DNA of 64,000 nt. Source: Pleodorina starrii (taxonomy: Eukaryota > Chlorophyta > Chlorophyceae > Chlamydomonadales > Volvocaceae). Position 1 is the first letter of the stretch; every line of letters begins with the position of its first letter. The stretch is taken from positions 2,780,501 to 2,844,500 of the forward strand of contig BRXU01000011.1 of assembly GCA_030267565.1 (NCBI GenBank), given 5' to 3'. Below the pieces are notes generated by a model. The model saw nothing but the letters and a program-made list of their open reading frames with translations, had not been told where the DNA came from and searched no databases. The translations under genes were made by a program, and so were the position numbers. Shown piece after piece: positions 47,918-60,400 of the stretch.

Positions 47918-50900
47918 TCACCGCGCCCAAAACGCGCGCAACACCCCCCACCAGCCCGACACCAGGAAGCCAATCGCCGCGCGCGCCAGCGCCAGCGGCA
48001 ACGGCTTCAGGTGCGGCGGCCGCGGCACCGCCTGCCCCTCCAGAGGTACTCGGTACACGGCCTTCTGCACGCGGTCTAGCAGGTAGGGGTTGCCCACCAC
48101 GCCCAGCCCCGAGCCCACATCCGCGATGGTCTGGTCGCCGTCGAAGGCGCCCCAGATGCACGCGCCCACCACGAATGAAACGGCCGACCAGGCGTTGACC
48201 GACACAACGCCGTACCGCAGGCCGTCGATCGCCTGTGGTTACGGGAACCGGAGGGGGGGTATATCCACGTGTAGGCCGGGGCCGGGGTGGGAGAGGTAGC
48301 AAGGCAAACGACGCAGCGGAGGGACGGAGAGAGAGGGCGTTAGCGAGCGGACCGAGAACCCAGCAGGGGGGAGGATGGAGAGTGTGCGGCGGCGGGGCAG
48401 TCGTCGGCCAGCCGGGCTCAGGCCTGGCAGTGCGGTGCAGTGCGGTGCGGTGCAGGGCCGGGCAGGGCAGGGGACCAGGCAGGTGGACCATGAATTTATG
48501 ATGGCTCAGGAGGGTTCGCGGCCCCTAGTGCAATCAACGCGGCAAAAAGGCCACGTCATCATCGAACCAAGCCAATCGGAGCCAACCAATTAACCAGCCA
48601 ACCAGATCGCACCACCCCATCCCGCCCCCCCCCGGGGCGCAGTCCCACGCTCCCACCTTGCTGACCGCCTCCGGGTGCGCTGCCTCCAGCCCCGGGTGCA
48701 GAACCACCATAGCCGACAGAGTGCCCCACAGGTCCTCATTGGCGAAGCGGGTGGCGGCCTCCAGGAACTCGACCGGCCCGTGGGTCGGCAACCGAACAAC
48801 CGTCAGCACCGGCGCGAAGGGCTCCACCTGAGGGAGGGAGCGGGCACACACACGAACACAGTGGGTTTGGGTTTGGATTTGGATTTGGGAATGGGATCGA
48901 GACCGACCGACCGACCGACCGAGGGCGGGTGAGGAAAGGCGGTTGAGGAGAGAGGTTGGGGACATGGACGCCTGGAGGTGTGGTCCCGACCCGGCCCTCA
49001 CCACGCCAACGCTTCCGGTTATTACACTGTCCCAACCACCACACCTGAAACCTGACCCTCCCCCCTTGCCTTTTTTCCTTCCTCTTGAACCCCCCTCCCC
49101 ACCGGTCCCGTCCCCCGCCCCCCGCCTCGCAGCGCTACTCAGCCGCACACGCACACGCACATCCACACCCACATTGAATGCGTACTCGGCCCGTGGGTCG
49201 GTCGGCAGCTCGTCCATCACGTTAATGAGGTACGGCAGGTGCTTGCCCACCGCGTCCGCCTTGTCCTCCGCCACCTCCCGCCGCGGTCCCTCAATGACCT
49301 CACAACGCGGGTAGCGCTCCAGGAACGCGCGGTACCTGCCCCCCCCCCCGAGTGGACCCCGGCCCGGAGGAAGCAGCAGAGCAGCAGGATCAGAGCGGTC
49401 GCGGCGCCAGGGGCAGGCGGGGAGGGGAGGGCGGGAGGCAGTCAGCACACCCATCCATGCGTGCGATTCATCGGTGCCATTGCTGATCTCTTCTCCTGGG
49501 TAGAGAAGAGACACCACCCCGACCACCATCGGAATACACACACAAACACACAAACACACAAACACACACGCACGGTGTCAATACCTCGGTCCATTAACGG
49601 CGGGCCCCCCCGCTCCCTCTGGCCTCTCCGCTCACCGCTCCTGGATCCCGGCATAGTACGGCGGATCCATGGGCGTGCCCCGCAGTACCGTCCGTACATT
49701 CTCCAGGAATGCCGGCCCCTGCTCCCAGTCCGCCGGCAGCACCAGCACCTTGGCCGAGTTGCAGTTGCAGCCCACGTTTGACGTCATGGCCGCCACCAGC
49801 CCCTCAGCCTGGAGACGCAGCTGGGCGGGGGTGAAGCGCCAGGGGGCCACGATGAAGGGAGTCACACAGCCCAACTCGCTGGTAATGGGAACCTGCGAGG
49901 GAGGACACGGAGGAGGGGGTGGGCGCGAAGGAGGGGGTTGGGCACGGAGGACACGGAGGAGGGGGTCAGGGAGTGATACCGTATGGGGGGTTGAAGGGGC
50001 GGGGGGTTGATGGGGCTATGCATTTACTCGTGTACGTGTGTGCGGGCGGGGCTTAGGCTGCCGTGTGTCTTGCCGTGGTGTGCCGTGCACGTGCGTTCGT
50101 ACACGCTTCCCTGCCGTACGTACGTACCTTGAGCACCGGGTCGTTGGCCTCGCGGCGCCGCTTGCGCTCCTCCTCCGAGGGGCCCCACACGATTACGTCA
50201 TGAGTGGCAGTGCCGCCTTTTTGATTATTGTTGATGTTGATGTTGACCCGATTACCGTAATTTATTTTTCGGAGGCAGGGCCAAAAAGGGTTTGTCGGGG
50301 AGAGGCGGGGGGCGGGGTGGGGTCGGTGGTGGGTAGGTCAAGGGACGGGACGGGGTGTGGGCGGGGCGAGGCAGGGTAGGGAGGAATTAGGGGCGAGGGA
50401 TGGGCGGGCGGGTGGCAGCTGCCAACACACGTCGGGAAGTACGTCGGGATCGTACTTGCCCTGCCTCCCCCACTCCCCCCCACACACACATCCTCCCCGA
50501 TAACCCCCGTGGAGAAACAGCGAGCCGGGCCCTTTTATCCATGTCTTGTCTGTCTTGTCTGTGTGTCTGTGTGTCCGTGTTGTCGTCTGTCTGTGTGTAC
50601 CCCCTCCCTCTCCCTCCCTCCCTCCCCTCCCCCGCCCCACCCGTCATGTGCACGCAGTCGACCTTGGGGTGATACAGCAGCGCCCCGGTAGAGGAAGTGT
50701 CGGGCAGGTACAGCGAGCGCAGGTAGCCGGCCTAGGGGGGGGAGGGGTGTGACGGGGGTTGTGACGGGGGTTGTGACGGGGGTTGTGGCGGGGGTTGTGG
50801 CGGGGAATGCGGGGAATGTGAAAGGCGGGGGAGGGGGAGGGATGGAGGGACTGAGAGAGCTGGGTCCGACCGAATGTGCAGCAGGGATGGGCAGCAAGCG

Positions 50901-52606
50901 CGGCTCGTTCGTATGTTCCTTGTCCATCCTCGCCCTCTTCGCCCGCCTCCCCACCCCACCCCCCCTTCCATTTCCTCCCTCCCCTCTACCCCCCCCCCAC
51001 TCATACACATACACACACGCCCTCCTCCCCCTCCCCCCCTCCCCACCCCACCTGTATGAAGGGCTGCAGAACGTAGTCGGCGGTGCGCTGCCACTCAAAC
51101 CACTGAGGGTGCGGCTTCAGCGCCACCACCTGACCCCGCTCGTACAGACACACCAACACGTCCTTCAGAGCCAGGAAGCCCTGCGGTGCCCCGGGACAGA
51201 CAGACACACACACACACACCGAGGGATACACAAGCAGATGAGAGAGGGGGAGAGAGAGGGAGGGAGACACGGACTCCTCGTCGGACGGTTGACCCCCGGA
51301 TGGGCGGTAGCAGTCCGGGATGGGCGGTAGCAGCAGCAGCAGCACGTGAGTCAGGCTGCAGTACGAACCCCAGAGGTGCCCCCGGAGGAGAACGAAAGCC
51401 TGAAGCGTCGCCGTGTGTTGGCGCAGCAGTCCAGTCCAGTCCACCCCAGTCCAGTCCACCCCAGTCCAGTCCAGCCCAGTCCTGCGCCAAAAAGGGCCTT
51501 CGGCCCTTACCGGTCAACGTCCCCTCCCCCTGGCCCCCCTGGCCCCCTCACGTGGTTTCCGGCGCCCAGCACGGCACAGACGCCCTGCCTGCCCTCCTTG
51601 ACACGACCATTCGAGTCGTACAGCTCCGCCTGCCGTACTTCCTTGACCTCGGGCCGCAGTACGAGCTCCGCGCTAGCCCCCGGCTGCAGCAGATTGTTGC
51701 GGTCGGCCCAACTCACCGGGAAAACCTGGGAGGAGGAGGAGGTGGAGGGAGGAGGGGTGGTTGAGGGGGCGTTTCCCGAGCTGGGTCCGGGCTACGCGGC
51801 ACAACCCGCGCGGCAGCGTCGACCTTCCGTACGACGGACGAATGTACGAACCTGTACGGCAAGTTGGCCGCTTGTGGTGGTCCGTACGGGCAGCTGCGGC
51901 GCCTTGCCGGTGGTGGCCAGGGACCTCAGGGTGGCGAGGAGCTTGTGGATGTAGGTGGCGGGGATAGCCGTAGAGGTTAGCATCTCCGAAACCACCATGG
52001 ACTGACGGGGGCGGGACGGGGCGGGGGGCGGGGGGCGGGGACGGGGCAGGGGGCGGGTCGGAGGGGGCGGGTCGGAGGGGGCAGCTAAGGGGGGGGGGGG
52101 TAGAGGGGAGAAGGGGCAGGTGTGGGGACAAGAAGGGAGGTGGGTCGAGGATGACGAGGAGAGATTGAGGAGGAGGAGGAGGAGGAGGAGGAGGTGCTGA
52201 GGTACCGAGGGAGGCAAAGGCTGGGAAGGGTTGTGGCGAGCCGGGGCCTGTGGCTGTGGCCTCTGCCGCACGGTCCTGTGGCCCTTGCCCAGTCGCGCGG
52301 CCGACGCCCTGTTCCGGACGCGGGAACCGTACCTCGTCCGTGCAAGCCTTGACTCCGGCGCCGATGCGACCCAACGACACCATTTTGTCCATCAGGCGGA
52401 GGCGGGCCGCCTGCGACATGCGTTGGGATGCTCGAACCGTGTTGTGTCGGAAAGCACGCGTGAGCTGTGTCAGCGAAGCTTACATCCAGGAGTTCAATCT
52501 TGTCCTTGAGCGGCAGCGCAGCCCATTCTGCCTTCTTGGCCTCAAGCACCGTGAGCGACTGGTCGATGAGCGCATCCGGGCCCTCTACAGTCTCCAGGAC
52601 GGTCAT
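47918..52606 (-). CDS. Aldehyde dehydrogenase superfamily protein (579 residues)
   Basis: Eleven exons: 52484-52606, 52333-52410, 51852-52001, 51552-51725, 51052-51180, 50641-50731, 50128-50216, 49636-49892, 49173-49335, 48657-48827 and 47918-48232; sum 1,740 nt with consistent phases. The fold is NAD(P)-dependent aldehyde oxidation or acyl reduction. Marks: the nucleotide-binding loop VLGAGNH (169-175), VVALKPHP, VDCVHMTGG-TATHDVIVWG, the glutamate segment ITSELGCVTPFIV (Glu284) and NVGCNCNSAKVLVLP, whose Cys322 fits the catalytic position of the N-x-G-x-x-C pattern. A later segment is FANEDLWGTLSAMVV. It resembles a group of ~550-residue ALDH-like proteins with GAGN loops rather than classical ALDHs; the substrate cannot be told. 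The C-terminus (LARAAIGFLVSGWWGVLRAF) is hydrophobic and could anchor the protein to a membrane. A minus-strand TGTAA lies at 47812-47816, about 100 bases after the stop. Confidence 0.92.
48309..48355 (+). repeat. Dispersed ~45-bp element, copy 6
   Basis: ACGCAGCGGAGGGACGGAGA, then GGGCGTTAGCGAGCGGACCG. It lies in the last intron of the aldehyde dehydrogenase gene, antisense to it. Confidence 0.65.
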
Positions 52607-55032
52607 TTTGCCGCTGAGCCGCGCAACAAGAAGGCAAAAGACGGCAAGGCTTAAGAGTGGTGCAAGGACAGCGCGTCTGACTCCTCAGCTATATTGAACG
52701 TTTGGAACCACAGGTTCCCCTAACTGAAGCGGTACAGCTCGCCGCTCGGCACCAAACTTAACTTAATTCACAAATCGTATGCACAGGTGAACATGTATCT
52801 GTATGTCAAATTCACGCATGCAATTGTGTCCACTCATTTTCAGAAACGCCCATGTGCAGACTGTACGAGTACGGTGCAACGGTGGTACTCACGTACTCTC
52901 CAGTCGTGAGTGTGGTTACAGCTGACAGCTACCCAAGAGTGTCAATGCTGTAGCCCTGGTGATTGGACAATAACTAAGCGCTACGTCTCCAGATCGCTAG
53001 GCTGTCCCAGCTGCGCTTCCGACGCGGTTGCGTGCGAGCGTTTTAAATGGACTCCATTTTTTGCATGTCGACAGATCTTCCTGTCTGCTGCACACTGTAC
53101 TTATGGCGGTTTCAACTCAGGCACAGCGGGCGCTGTCTTAGTGTGTGCGTAATCGTTGGCTGCTTGAGCTGCGGGCGGGGGTCGGATTGCTAGTCCCCCC
53201 TCTACCAGCCCCGAACCCACGCTCGCACGAGAACAAGAAACTCTACCAGCGCCGACGTGACCGCTGCAGGCCGTCGACAGCCTTTGTCGCTGTGTGTGTG
53301 TGGCGGATGTACGGCCAAAGGTGTGGATGTAAGGCGCAATCGGGACAAGGGTTCGAATGGCAGCGGGAACGGCATGAAAGGGGAGGAAGACAAGGGCGAG
53401 GAGGGGCGGGGAAAGGGATGGCTAAGCCATTTGTCAAAACTGAGGAATGGGTAATAGCTATCACGCCACGATGCTGGATTGTGCGAACTGCGGCACTGGG
53501 TGCCAATCTTGCGCAGTTTTCCAAGAGGCGCTGGGGGAGCCAAAGTGCGGGTGTACATCGGGCACCTGACGCCGATTTCCCTTCCGAAGACGCATTCGGA
53601 GAAGAGACCAGGCTTCTTGTTGCCGCCCTGCATGCACTCCCACGAACCGCAGAGACTGTTTGTGCATCCTCCTCCCAGTTTCTGTGTGGGGGTATGACAG
53701 TCAGGGACGCTGCGTCTCCGTTCGCCGCCTTGCCTTGCCGCCTTGCCTTGCCGTTCGCCGCCTTGCCTCGGCTGTGCACCGCTGCGAGTCACCCGCTGTG
53801 GAGCTCCATCTTGCCCTCGTGTGCCAGCCTGAGCTGCCCTCCTACGCGCTGCCCGCATCTACCCGGGAGCTCTCCCATAGAGCCAGCCCTCCTGCTGGCA
53901 GCGCCCCCTCCCCCGCCGCCGTCACCGCTCTACGATCCATGCGGTGCATTGCCGCCCACTCCAGGGGATTCCGGCTCCGGCGCGTTACGGCTCCTCCTTA
54001 CTTAGAATTCCTGTCATCCACCGCCCGATAAGAGGACGCGGCAAAACCCGCATCCGCGCCAACATGTGCAAGGTCATCTCCACAATTACTTTCAGCACAC
54101 ACCACGCGTGACACGCCATTAACGAGAACAGCACCGCCTGTCGAACCGAACAGACACCGTAAAACACCACAAACTGCGACTGGTCATTCATGGCAAGCAC
54201 CCACACACAGCGCGGGAGCCGGGACGGGCGGTGCACACGCCACGCCACGCCCTCGGCATCCACGCAGCGAGCTAACTGAGTATGCTATGCGCACTTCTCC
54301 ACGTGTCAATGTCCAATACAAGATTAATCGTCAGAGACTGGCAATTCAGGTTCTGTGCTCCGTTCCCGGTCACAATGCTCACCCATCTCCATTGACCACA
54401 CGTCGTTCCACACTAAAATCAACAGTATACCGTAAATCTGCAAGCTGTCCGCATCGCCCCGAAATCGCAAGCTGTCCGCATCGCCCCGAAATTGCATGCG
54501 ATTCAGCCCAGGGCACCCGAACGAACCGTTTATGGAGCCGCGGGGGACGTCCCTCGCATGGCCGTGCACAGACGCCCCGGAAAAGCATGCAAGGTAATCC
54601 TGGTATCACGGAAGGTATGCCCATGCAAGGTGCTCTCGCCCAGACATGCCCACCAGCCGCACCGAGAGGCACCGCGACACAGAGCAGGCAGTTCTGCAGT
54701 ACGGTATGCTCGTACTGCCTCACACAAATAGTCCAGGCGCCTATATATGGACGCGCAGCAGATGCCCGAACCCCTGCGGCAGGGGGGTGCGTAACGGAGG
54801 TCCGACGCCGCCAGACGGCGGCACGCTCAGCAGCCGCGTTCGGCGCCTCCCCACGGCGGCAGCTGGCGGCTGCCGCGGCGGAGCTGCAGCTGCGACCCTT
54901 CCCGCCCGCGGCAGGCCCACGAGCCCCGGCCCCACGCCCATCCGCACCGCAGTCGGTTTCCACCACCGCTCACGCCACCCGGACGCACGCGCCTGCGCCT
55001 CCACCGCGCGCGCATGATCCACATGTATGGGC
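52607..55032. other. Intergenic region, no supported gene
   Basis: Upstream of the aldehyde dehydrogenase gene and downstream of the transporter gene, so it should hold the dehydrogenase promoter and the transporter 3' region. A GCCTTGCC repeat lies at 53725-53767. A duplicated CGCATCGCCCCGAAAT unit lies at 54451-54493. No supported coding region. Confidence 0.5.
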
Positions 55033-56677
55033 CTACACGCGGTCTGCGCCTCGAAAATACAAATCCGGCGTCGCCTTCTCGCCGGACAGCAGCGGCTCAC
55101 GCTCCGTGTTGCCGCCGCCGGTGGCCTTGCCGGCCGGCTGACCGGCGTCACTGCTGGTGCGCGCCAGTGCCGCCGCGGCCGCCTTGGCGCGGCGCTTCGA
55201 CTCGCTGTACATAAACACGCCCCCGACCGTGATGGCGTACCCCAGGGCACCCTGCCCCGTCACCACATTCTTGAAGACCGCCACCGACACCGCCGCCGCG
55301 ACCACGCCCTTGGCGTTGCCCAGCACCTGCAGCGTCAGGGCGCTCGTGTACTTGGTCACCAAGAAATTGGTGAGGTTGACGAAGTAGGCGAGGGCGCTGT
55401 TTCCGAGCAGCCAGTAGGCAAAGCCGTTCGATTTCTCCACGAGCGCCACCGCCGCGTGCCAGCTGGCCGGCTCCAGAACCACGGTCAGCGGAACCAGGAT
55501 GGAAACGGAAACGCCCGACATGTAGACGAGGAGGCTCATGGGGTCAAGCTTTTCGCTAGCGTCCGTCATGAGGAGAGACTGCAGCACCGACTTGAGCGCG
55601 CGCAGCGAGGTGGCGATCAGGCAGCAGGTGAAGCCAATGACGCTGAACATGGGCTCGCCGCCGCTGGCAATGATGACGCCGCCCATGATGGGGATGAGAG
55701 AGTAGTAGGTGAGGGCCGCCTCCGTCTGGCCTTGCATCAAGTAGGCCAGGATTGCTGTGAAGAAGGGTGTCGTGGCGCCTGGGAAGCATGCGTGGAGGTT
55801 GAAGGCGGGGGGGATAAGGGGCTGGTCAGCGGGAAGGTCGGGAGGATGCAAGTGCATAGGGTATGGTGGCGCTGCCGAGGGGTCGAGGATGGTGGCGGAA
55901 GCGTGCGAGCGCGCCCGCAAGGTTAGAATTCGCGCAGGAGGACGCGGAGGATCGGCTGTGAATGTCTGTGGGGCTCAATTGAGCCCTGGGCGCAGGCCAA
56001 GCTGAGCTTGCAAGGTTTGTCCCCTTGGGCACGAGAGCTCCAAGGCTCGGGAGGTGTGAGCGGCAGAAAGCGGCAAAGACAGCGTAAACGTCTTCATTGT
56101 TGGACACTTTTTGACCCAGATTTGCCGCGAGCGGGGTAAGTGCGGCAGATGCGGGGCCCCGTAGGCCCTGACTAAAGGCCCGGACTAAGCCGACCAGCGG
56201 AAACCCCGACACAGGCGACAGGCTGACGTTCCAGCCCACCCTGCGCCCAACAAGAATCCGGGACCAATACCCAGCATGCCCGTTCCACGCCATTGAACTT
56301 TTGCTTGCACGACAACTATATGCGCACCGCTCACCAATGGCCTGATTGAAAGAAACGGGGATGAACTTCAAGCTCACGTTGCCCAGCACGACCGTAGAGC
56401 AGAAAACAGCTGATAAGATAACAATCTTGTAGGCTTGCTGCTTTGACTTGATTGGTTTAAGAGGCAGCAGTTGCGTAGCAGAGGCCATTAGACCGATCAA
56501 TAGCGATGCCAACATATGACATAGTGTCAAAAAGACTGGGTAGTGGAACCCTGTGCTGGACAGCAGGTACTTGTTGAGGATGAGCACGCCGATGTTTGAG
56601 CAATACCAGCTAAGAATGGCACAGGTTGTCACCAAGAACGAAACAGGCTGGGCTGGCGCCCCGCCGCTACCCGCCAT
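55033..56677 (-). CDS. UUAT1-like nucleotide-sugar/triose-phosphate translocator family transporter (362 residues)
   Basis: Two exons, 56335-56677 and 55033-55778, joined in phase 1. The protein belongs to the drug/metabolite transporter superfamily, triose-phosphate translocator branch, with about ten membrane helices. It closely follows the plant group that includes Arabidopsis UUAT1 (Golgi UDP-uronic acid transporter): [43 protein letters not shown] [73 protein letters not shown] and [12 protein letters not shown]. The tail is hydrophilic ([13 protein letters not shown]) and cytosolic by family topology. Golgi transport of a nucleotide sugar for wall or glycoprotein synthesis is the likely role; the exact substrate is inference. 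Start is ATG 56677 ([11 protein letters not shown]), which directly precedes the first helix. Confidence 0.95.
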
Positions 56678-57496
56678 GATATCGTTTGTTGAGGTAAAAG
56701 ATAGCAGCAGGCCCGAAGTGGTGACCGAGCTGCAGTTGGGAGGTCCGAGGCGTGAACGTCAACTTTTGAAATGAGAGCTGCTGGGCCAGCTCGATTGGCC
56801 TAGACTGGGTGTGCCAAGACAATTGCAGCAAGCAGAGTTATGACTAGATACGCAGATGGTTACAGACACCCTTTTCCCCCCTCCCGCCCGACAGTACGAT
56901 AGTGCCGGACTGCGATAGTGCCGGACGAACGCCCCGGACAAACGCCCATGCTCCGACACACCGTCAACATGCCCATCTTCCTACATTAATATGCTCGATG
57001 ACGGATTCAAGGTCGCACGCGATTCGCGGCATTAGTCGGATAGTCAAGCTGGCAATGCTCAGGGTAGAAGCCATTGGACAGGCTCGTGATTCTAGCGGCA
57101 TCAATTTTGAAAGGATCATGCGAACGTATGATAACGAATAACGGTGCCTCGTGCAGTAGCAATCCAGCACCTGCCAGTGCCCATTGTTCGGACAGTCGAG
57201 GGCACCAAGAAAACGAGATGCTCCAGTGGATTCTCCGTCACCTTACAAATCGTATCCCATGGTCGCCATGGCCGCACGAGCGTAGAAGCAGAACGCACAT
57301 AAGTCGTCTGTCCGTAACACGCGCTTCAAGGGCAACATTTTCATTCCTCAGAGCAACACATTCTGACTTAGCGAGAGTTCGGCTCAGAAATCTGGTCCGC
57401 ATGGACCCAGCTGTACATTTAGCGCGCCCAGAATACGTCTGCCGCCCACCGTCTACAGCGGGTCGGACTCCGACATGTCGGGCCGTCTCTAACTTT
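56678..57496. promoter_or_regulatory. Region between the transporter start and the ClpP end
   Basis: Should hold the transporter promoter and the ClpP 3' untranslated region. A minus-strand TGTAA lies at 57243-57247, about 250 bases after the ClpP stop. No other element was recognised. Confidence 0.4.
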
Positions 57497-60400
57497 TTAC
57501 CAGGCGTCGTCAATCCGCTCCTTCACGGACTTCTTCCCGTCCGGCAGGGCCTGCTGCTCCCGCCGTTCGAGCATGTCCTTGTACTCCTCCTTGGAAACCT
57601 TCTTTACCCGGAACCACGGCGAGCCTGCGGGGACAAGTAGCGCAGCCAGCGAAGGATCGGTTCTCTCAACGACCAGATTCAACGTGTGACACCAGCCCGA
57701 TTGCTGTCTCCCGCATAACACCATAACTGCAACACCCATGCCACTGTCTTATCCAACAAAGACCTTGTCGATAACGTTGTCGATGGGACCCCTCCAATCC
57801 CAACCCAAGGGACCCATCCCACGGCCGTGGTCTGCGACCATCGCGCCTGGCCCCCCCCCGGCCACCCGCGCAAAGTGTACCCAGGAGACAGTAACCAAGC
57901 AGTCCGGCCACGCAGCACCCCCACCCACAGCCGCACCCCAACTGCCACGTAACCACCCCCCGCTGCCGCACCACGCCCAGCTGGCGCACCGACCAACCCG
58001 TCACGCCACCCGCCCACCAGCGCACGCACCCGGCGCCTGGCTCGGCATGTAGGGCTCCGTCTCCGGCTTCTTGAAGCGCCACGACGGCGTCTCGGACAGG
58101 AAGGGGTCGCCGTCCATGATGTTGCGCTGAATCATGTCGTCCTTGTCCGTCACAAACTCCTCCTTGACCTACGCACACCGTTTGTTTGTGCAGTTCATAC
58201 CACTTCAACAACGACCCGGACGAAGCTGCTCTAGTAGGGAACGGGCACGGTTGAACCCCCCAATGGAAGGGGCCCGCAGGCCGGCGCGCGCGTGTGTTTG
58301 TGTGTGTGTGTCCAAAAGCGCTGCGCCGGGTGCCGGCACCGCAGGCGGTGGGATGCATGCCACGGATCGCCACGTGCACGGCGGCTGAGTTTGGCATCCG
58401 CAGCTCCCCCGTGTCGCCTCCGGTCCACCGCCGCAGCGCCATAACGTTATTTCCCTCCCTTCCGCAACCCACACCCACACACTCGCCCCGACGCTCTCAC
58501 ACCGCTCACACACCGCTCTCACACCGCTCATTCACCCCAACGCGCGCCCACACATCCTCTCTCTCTCTCTTCCTCTCGTTGTCCCACCTTGGGGAACTTT
58601 TTGAGGCTTCCCTTGACGTTGAAGACCGCCTCCTCGCCGCCGATAATGTGGTCGATGATGCCGTACTCCTTGGCCTCCAGCGGCGACATGTAGCGGTCCC
58701 GGTCCGTGTCCTCCTCGATCTTGGCCAGCGGCTGGCTGGTGTAGTCGGCCATGATGCGGTTCAGGTTGGCCTTGTGGTACATAATCTCCTTGGCCTGTGT
58801 ACGGCGGTACGACAAGTACGGCACGGGAGGAACACGCGAGGATGTGTATCAAAAGCGGATAAAAAGCGCGAACGGCCAAGCGCGGTGATAATGCGGGCAG
58901 GACGAACGGGGAAGGCGCGGGGCAGAGGGGGAGCGTGTGTGGGTGCGTGCGTGCGTGCAGGGAACAGAGAGGAGGGACGCCGAGTCGCGCATCATACATG
59001 ATGGGGTGGGCCTTACGTGCCCATGCGGCGCAACCAGGGCTGCACCTCGACGGCGGCAGCAACCCTACTGCGATACCGTGTACACACGCACCACCCGGGG
59101 CGACGCAGCCTCGCGGTCCACGCGGGCGGGGCTGCCGGCACGGCGCAAATCGAGTGGCCGCGCCGAGAGAGCGAGGCAGTGCGGGGGCGCCCTCCGGGCC
59201 AGACCGGCGCAGCATGCCGAGGCATGACTGCGGGCGGGGGGCAAAGTCCGTTCCCGCTGCCGGCCGCCGCGACCGCGGGATGCGGGTGCAGGTCGGGGCA
59301 GCTGTGCAGGTCGCGGGGTGGCGCAGCAGGTCGAGGATGGACCCCCCCCCCGGGGAAAGGCTTTGCCCAGCACAAGCCTAGCATGGCGTCAAGTCCCCAT
59401 CGCCGCCACCGGCGTGAACCGCCGCCTGGCCGCTGCTGCTGCTGCCGCCGCCTCTGCTGCTAAATGCAGCCTGCTGTTTCTGCTGCTGCTTCCGCAAAAT
59501 CCCTCCCACCACCGGCGCTGGACCGAGCACTCGCCCGTGCGCTGCCATGCGGTCAGCTGTTTGCACGCTAGCTGTCAACATCGAGAATCCCCACATGTGT
59601 GACTTGCCAGGTCATGCCGTTGCCGAGCCTCGTATGGAAAGAGCAGCTGGGCATTGTAAAATCCTCCTCCTCCGTCCTCCGGGGCCCCACCGACAGCTCC
59701 CCCACTCGCCCTCACCGCGCCTCGCCCCATCCCTTCCCGTTTACCTCCAATTCACCCAACCCAATTCATTCCGAAGCAATCACTGCAGCCGCAATGCTGC
59801 TTGAGGAGGGTTGACCCCAGGATTCGCACCGCAGAGCAGCTAGCCCCCCCCAAACCCCCACGGAACCGCAGTCGTAGGACCCAAAAAAAACCGAGGCGGC
59901 GAGCCCGGCGCTACATGACGCTCCAGCCATCGACCCGCGACGTGACACCGGTTCTGTCCGCGTATCGGACCCTGTCGCGGGCGCGATCCCAATCGCGCTG
60001 GTATGCGGCCCTCCGGCATCGTCACCGCCCGGGGGCTGTTCCGGAACCGTGGAGCCTGATCCGTGGGACCTACGCCCTGCCCTGCCTACCCACGCCGGCG
60101 GCGAATCCAGTTTGTGCCGGTGCCACAAAGCCACAAGCAGACATCCCTTCCCGTTCGAGAGAGCTGGTATCGCCCTAACCCTTCTTACTGCGCGCTTGCT
60201 GGAACTCCACCCCCCGCCGTCCGCGGTATCTCACGCAAACCCGGCTGCCTCCCCCCGGCATACAGCTTTCCCTGCTGCAGCTGGCTCCAAGACCCCCTCC
60301 CTCGGGTGTACGGCACCGGTGAGCCCACCTGGATCTCAATGTCCACGGCCTGGCCGCTGGCGCCACCCAGGGGCTGGTGGATCATAATGCGGGCGTTCGG

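Noticed and set aside
53340..53365. GGTTCGAAT, a tRNA T-arm-like sequence
   Set aside because: No acceptor stem, D-arm or anticodon arm can be placed around it.
53145..54005. Plus-strand open frame of nearly 290 codons
   Set aside because: No motif, no likely start context, and repeated GCCTTGCC blocks; nothing separates it from chance in GC-rich DNA.
53985..54191. Hydrophobic minus-strand frame (about 68 residues from ATG 54191)
   Set aside because: Could be a tiny membrane protein, but no supporting splice, homology or composition signal was seen.
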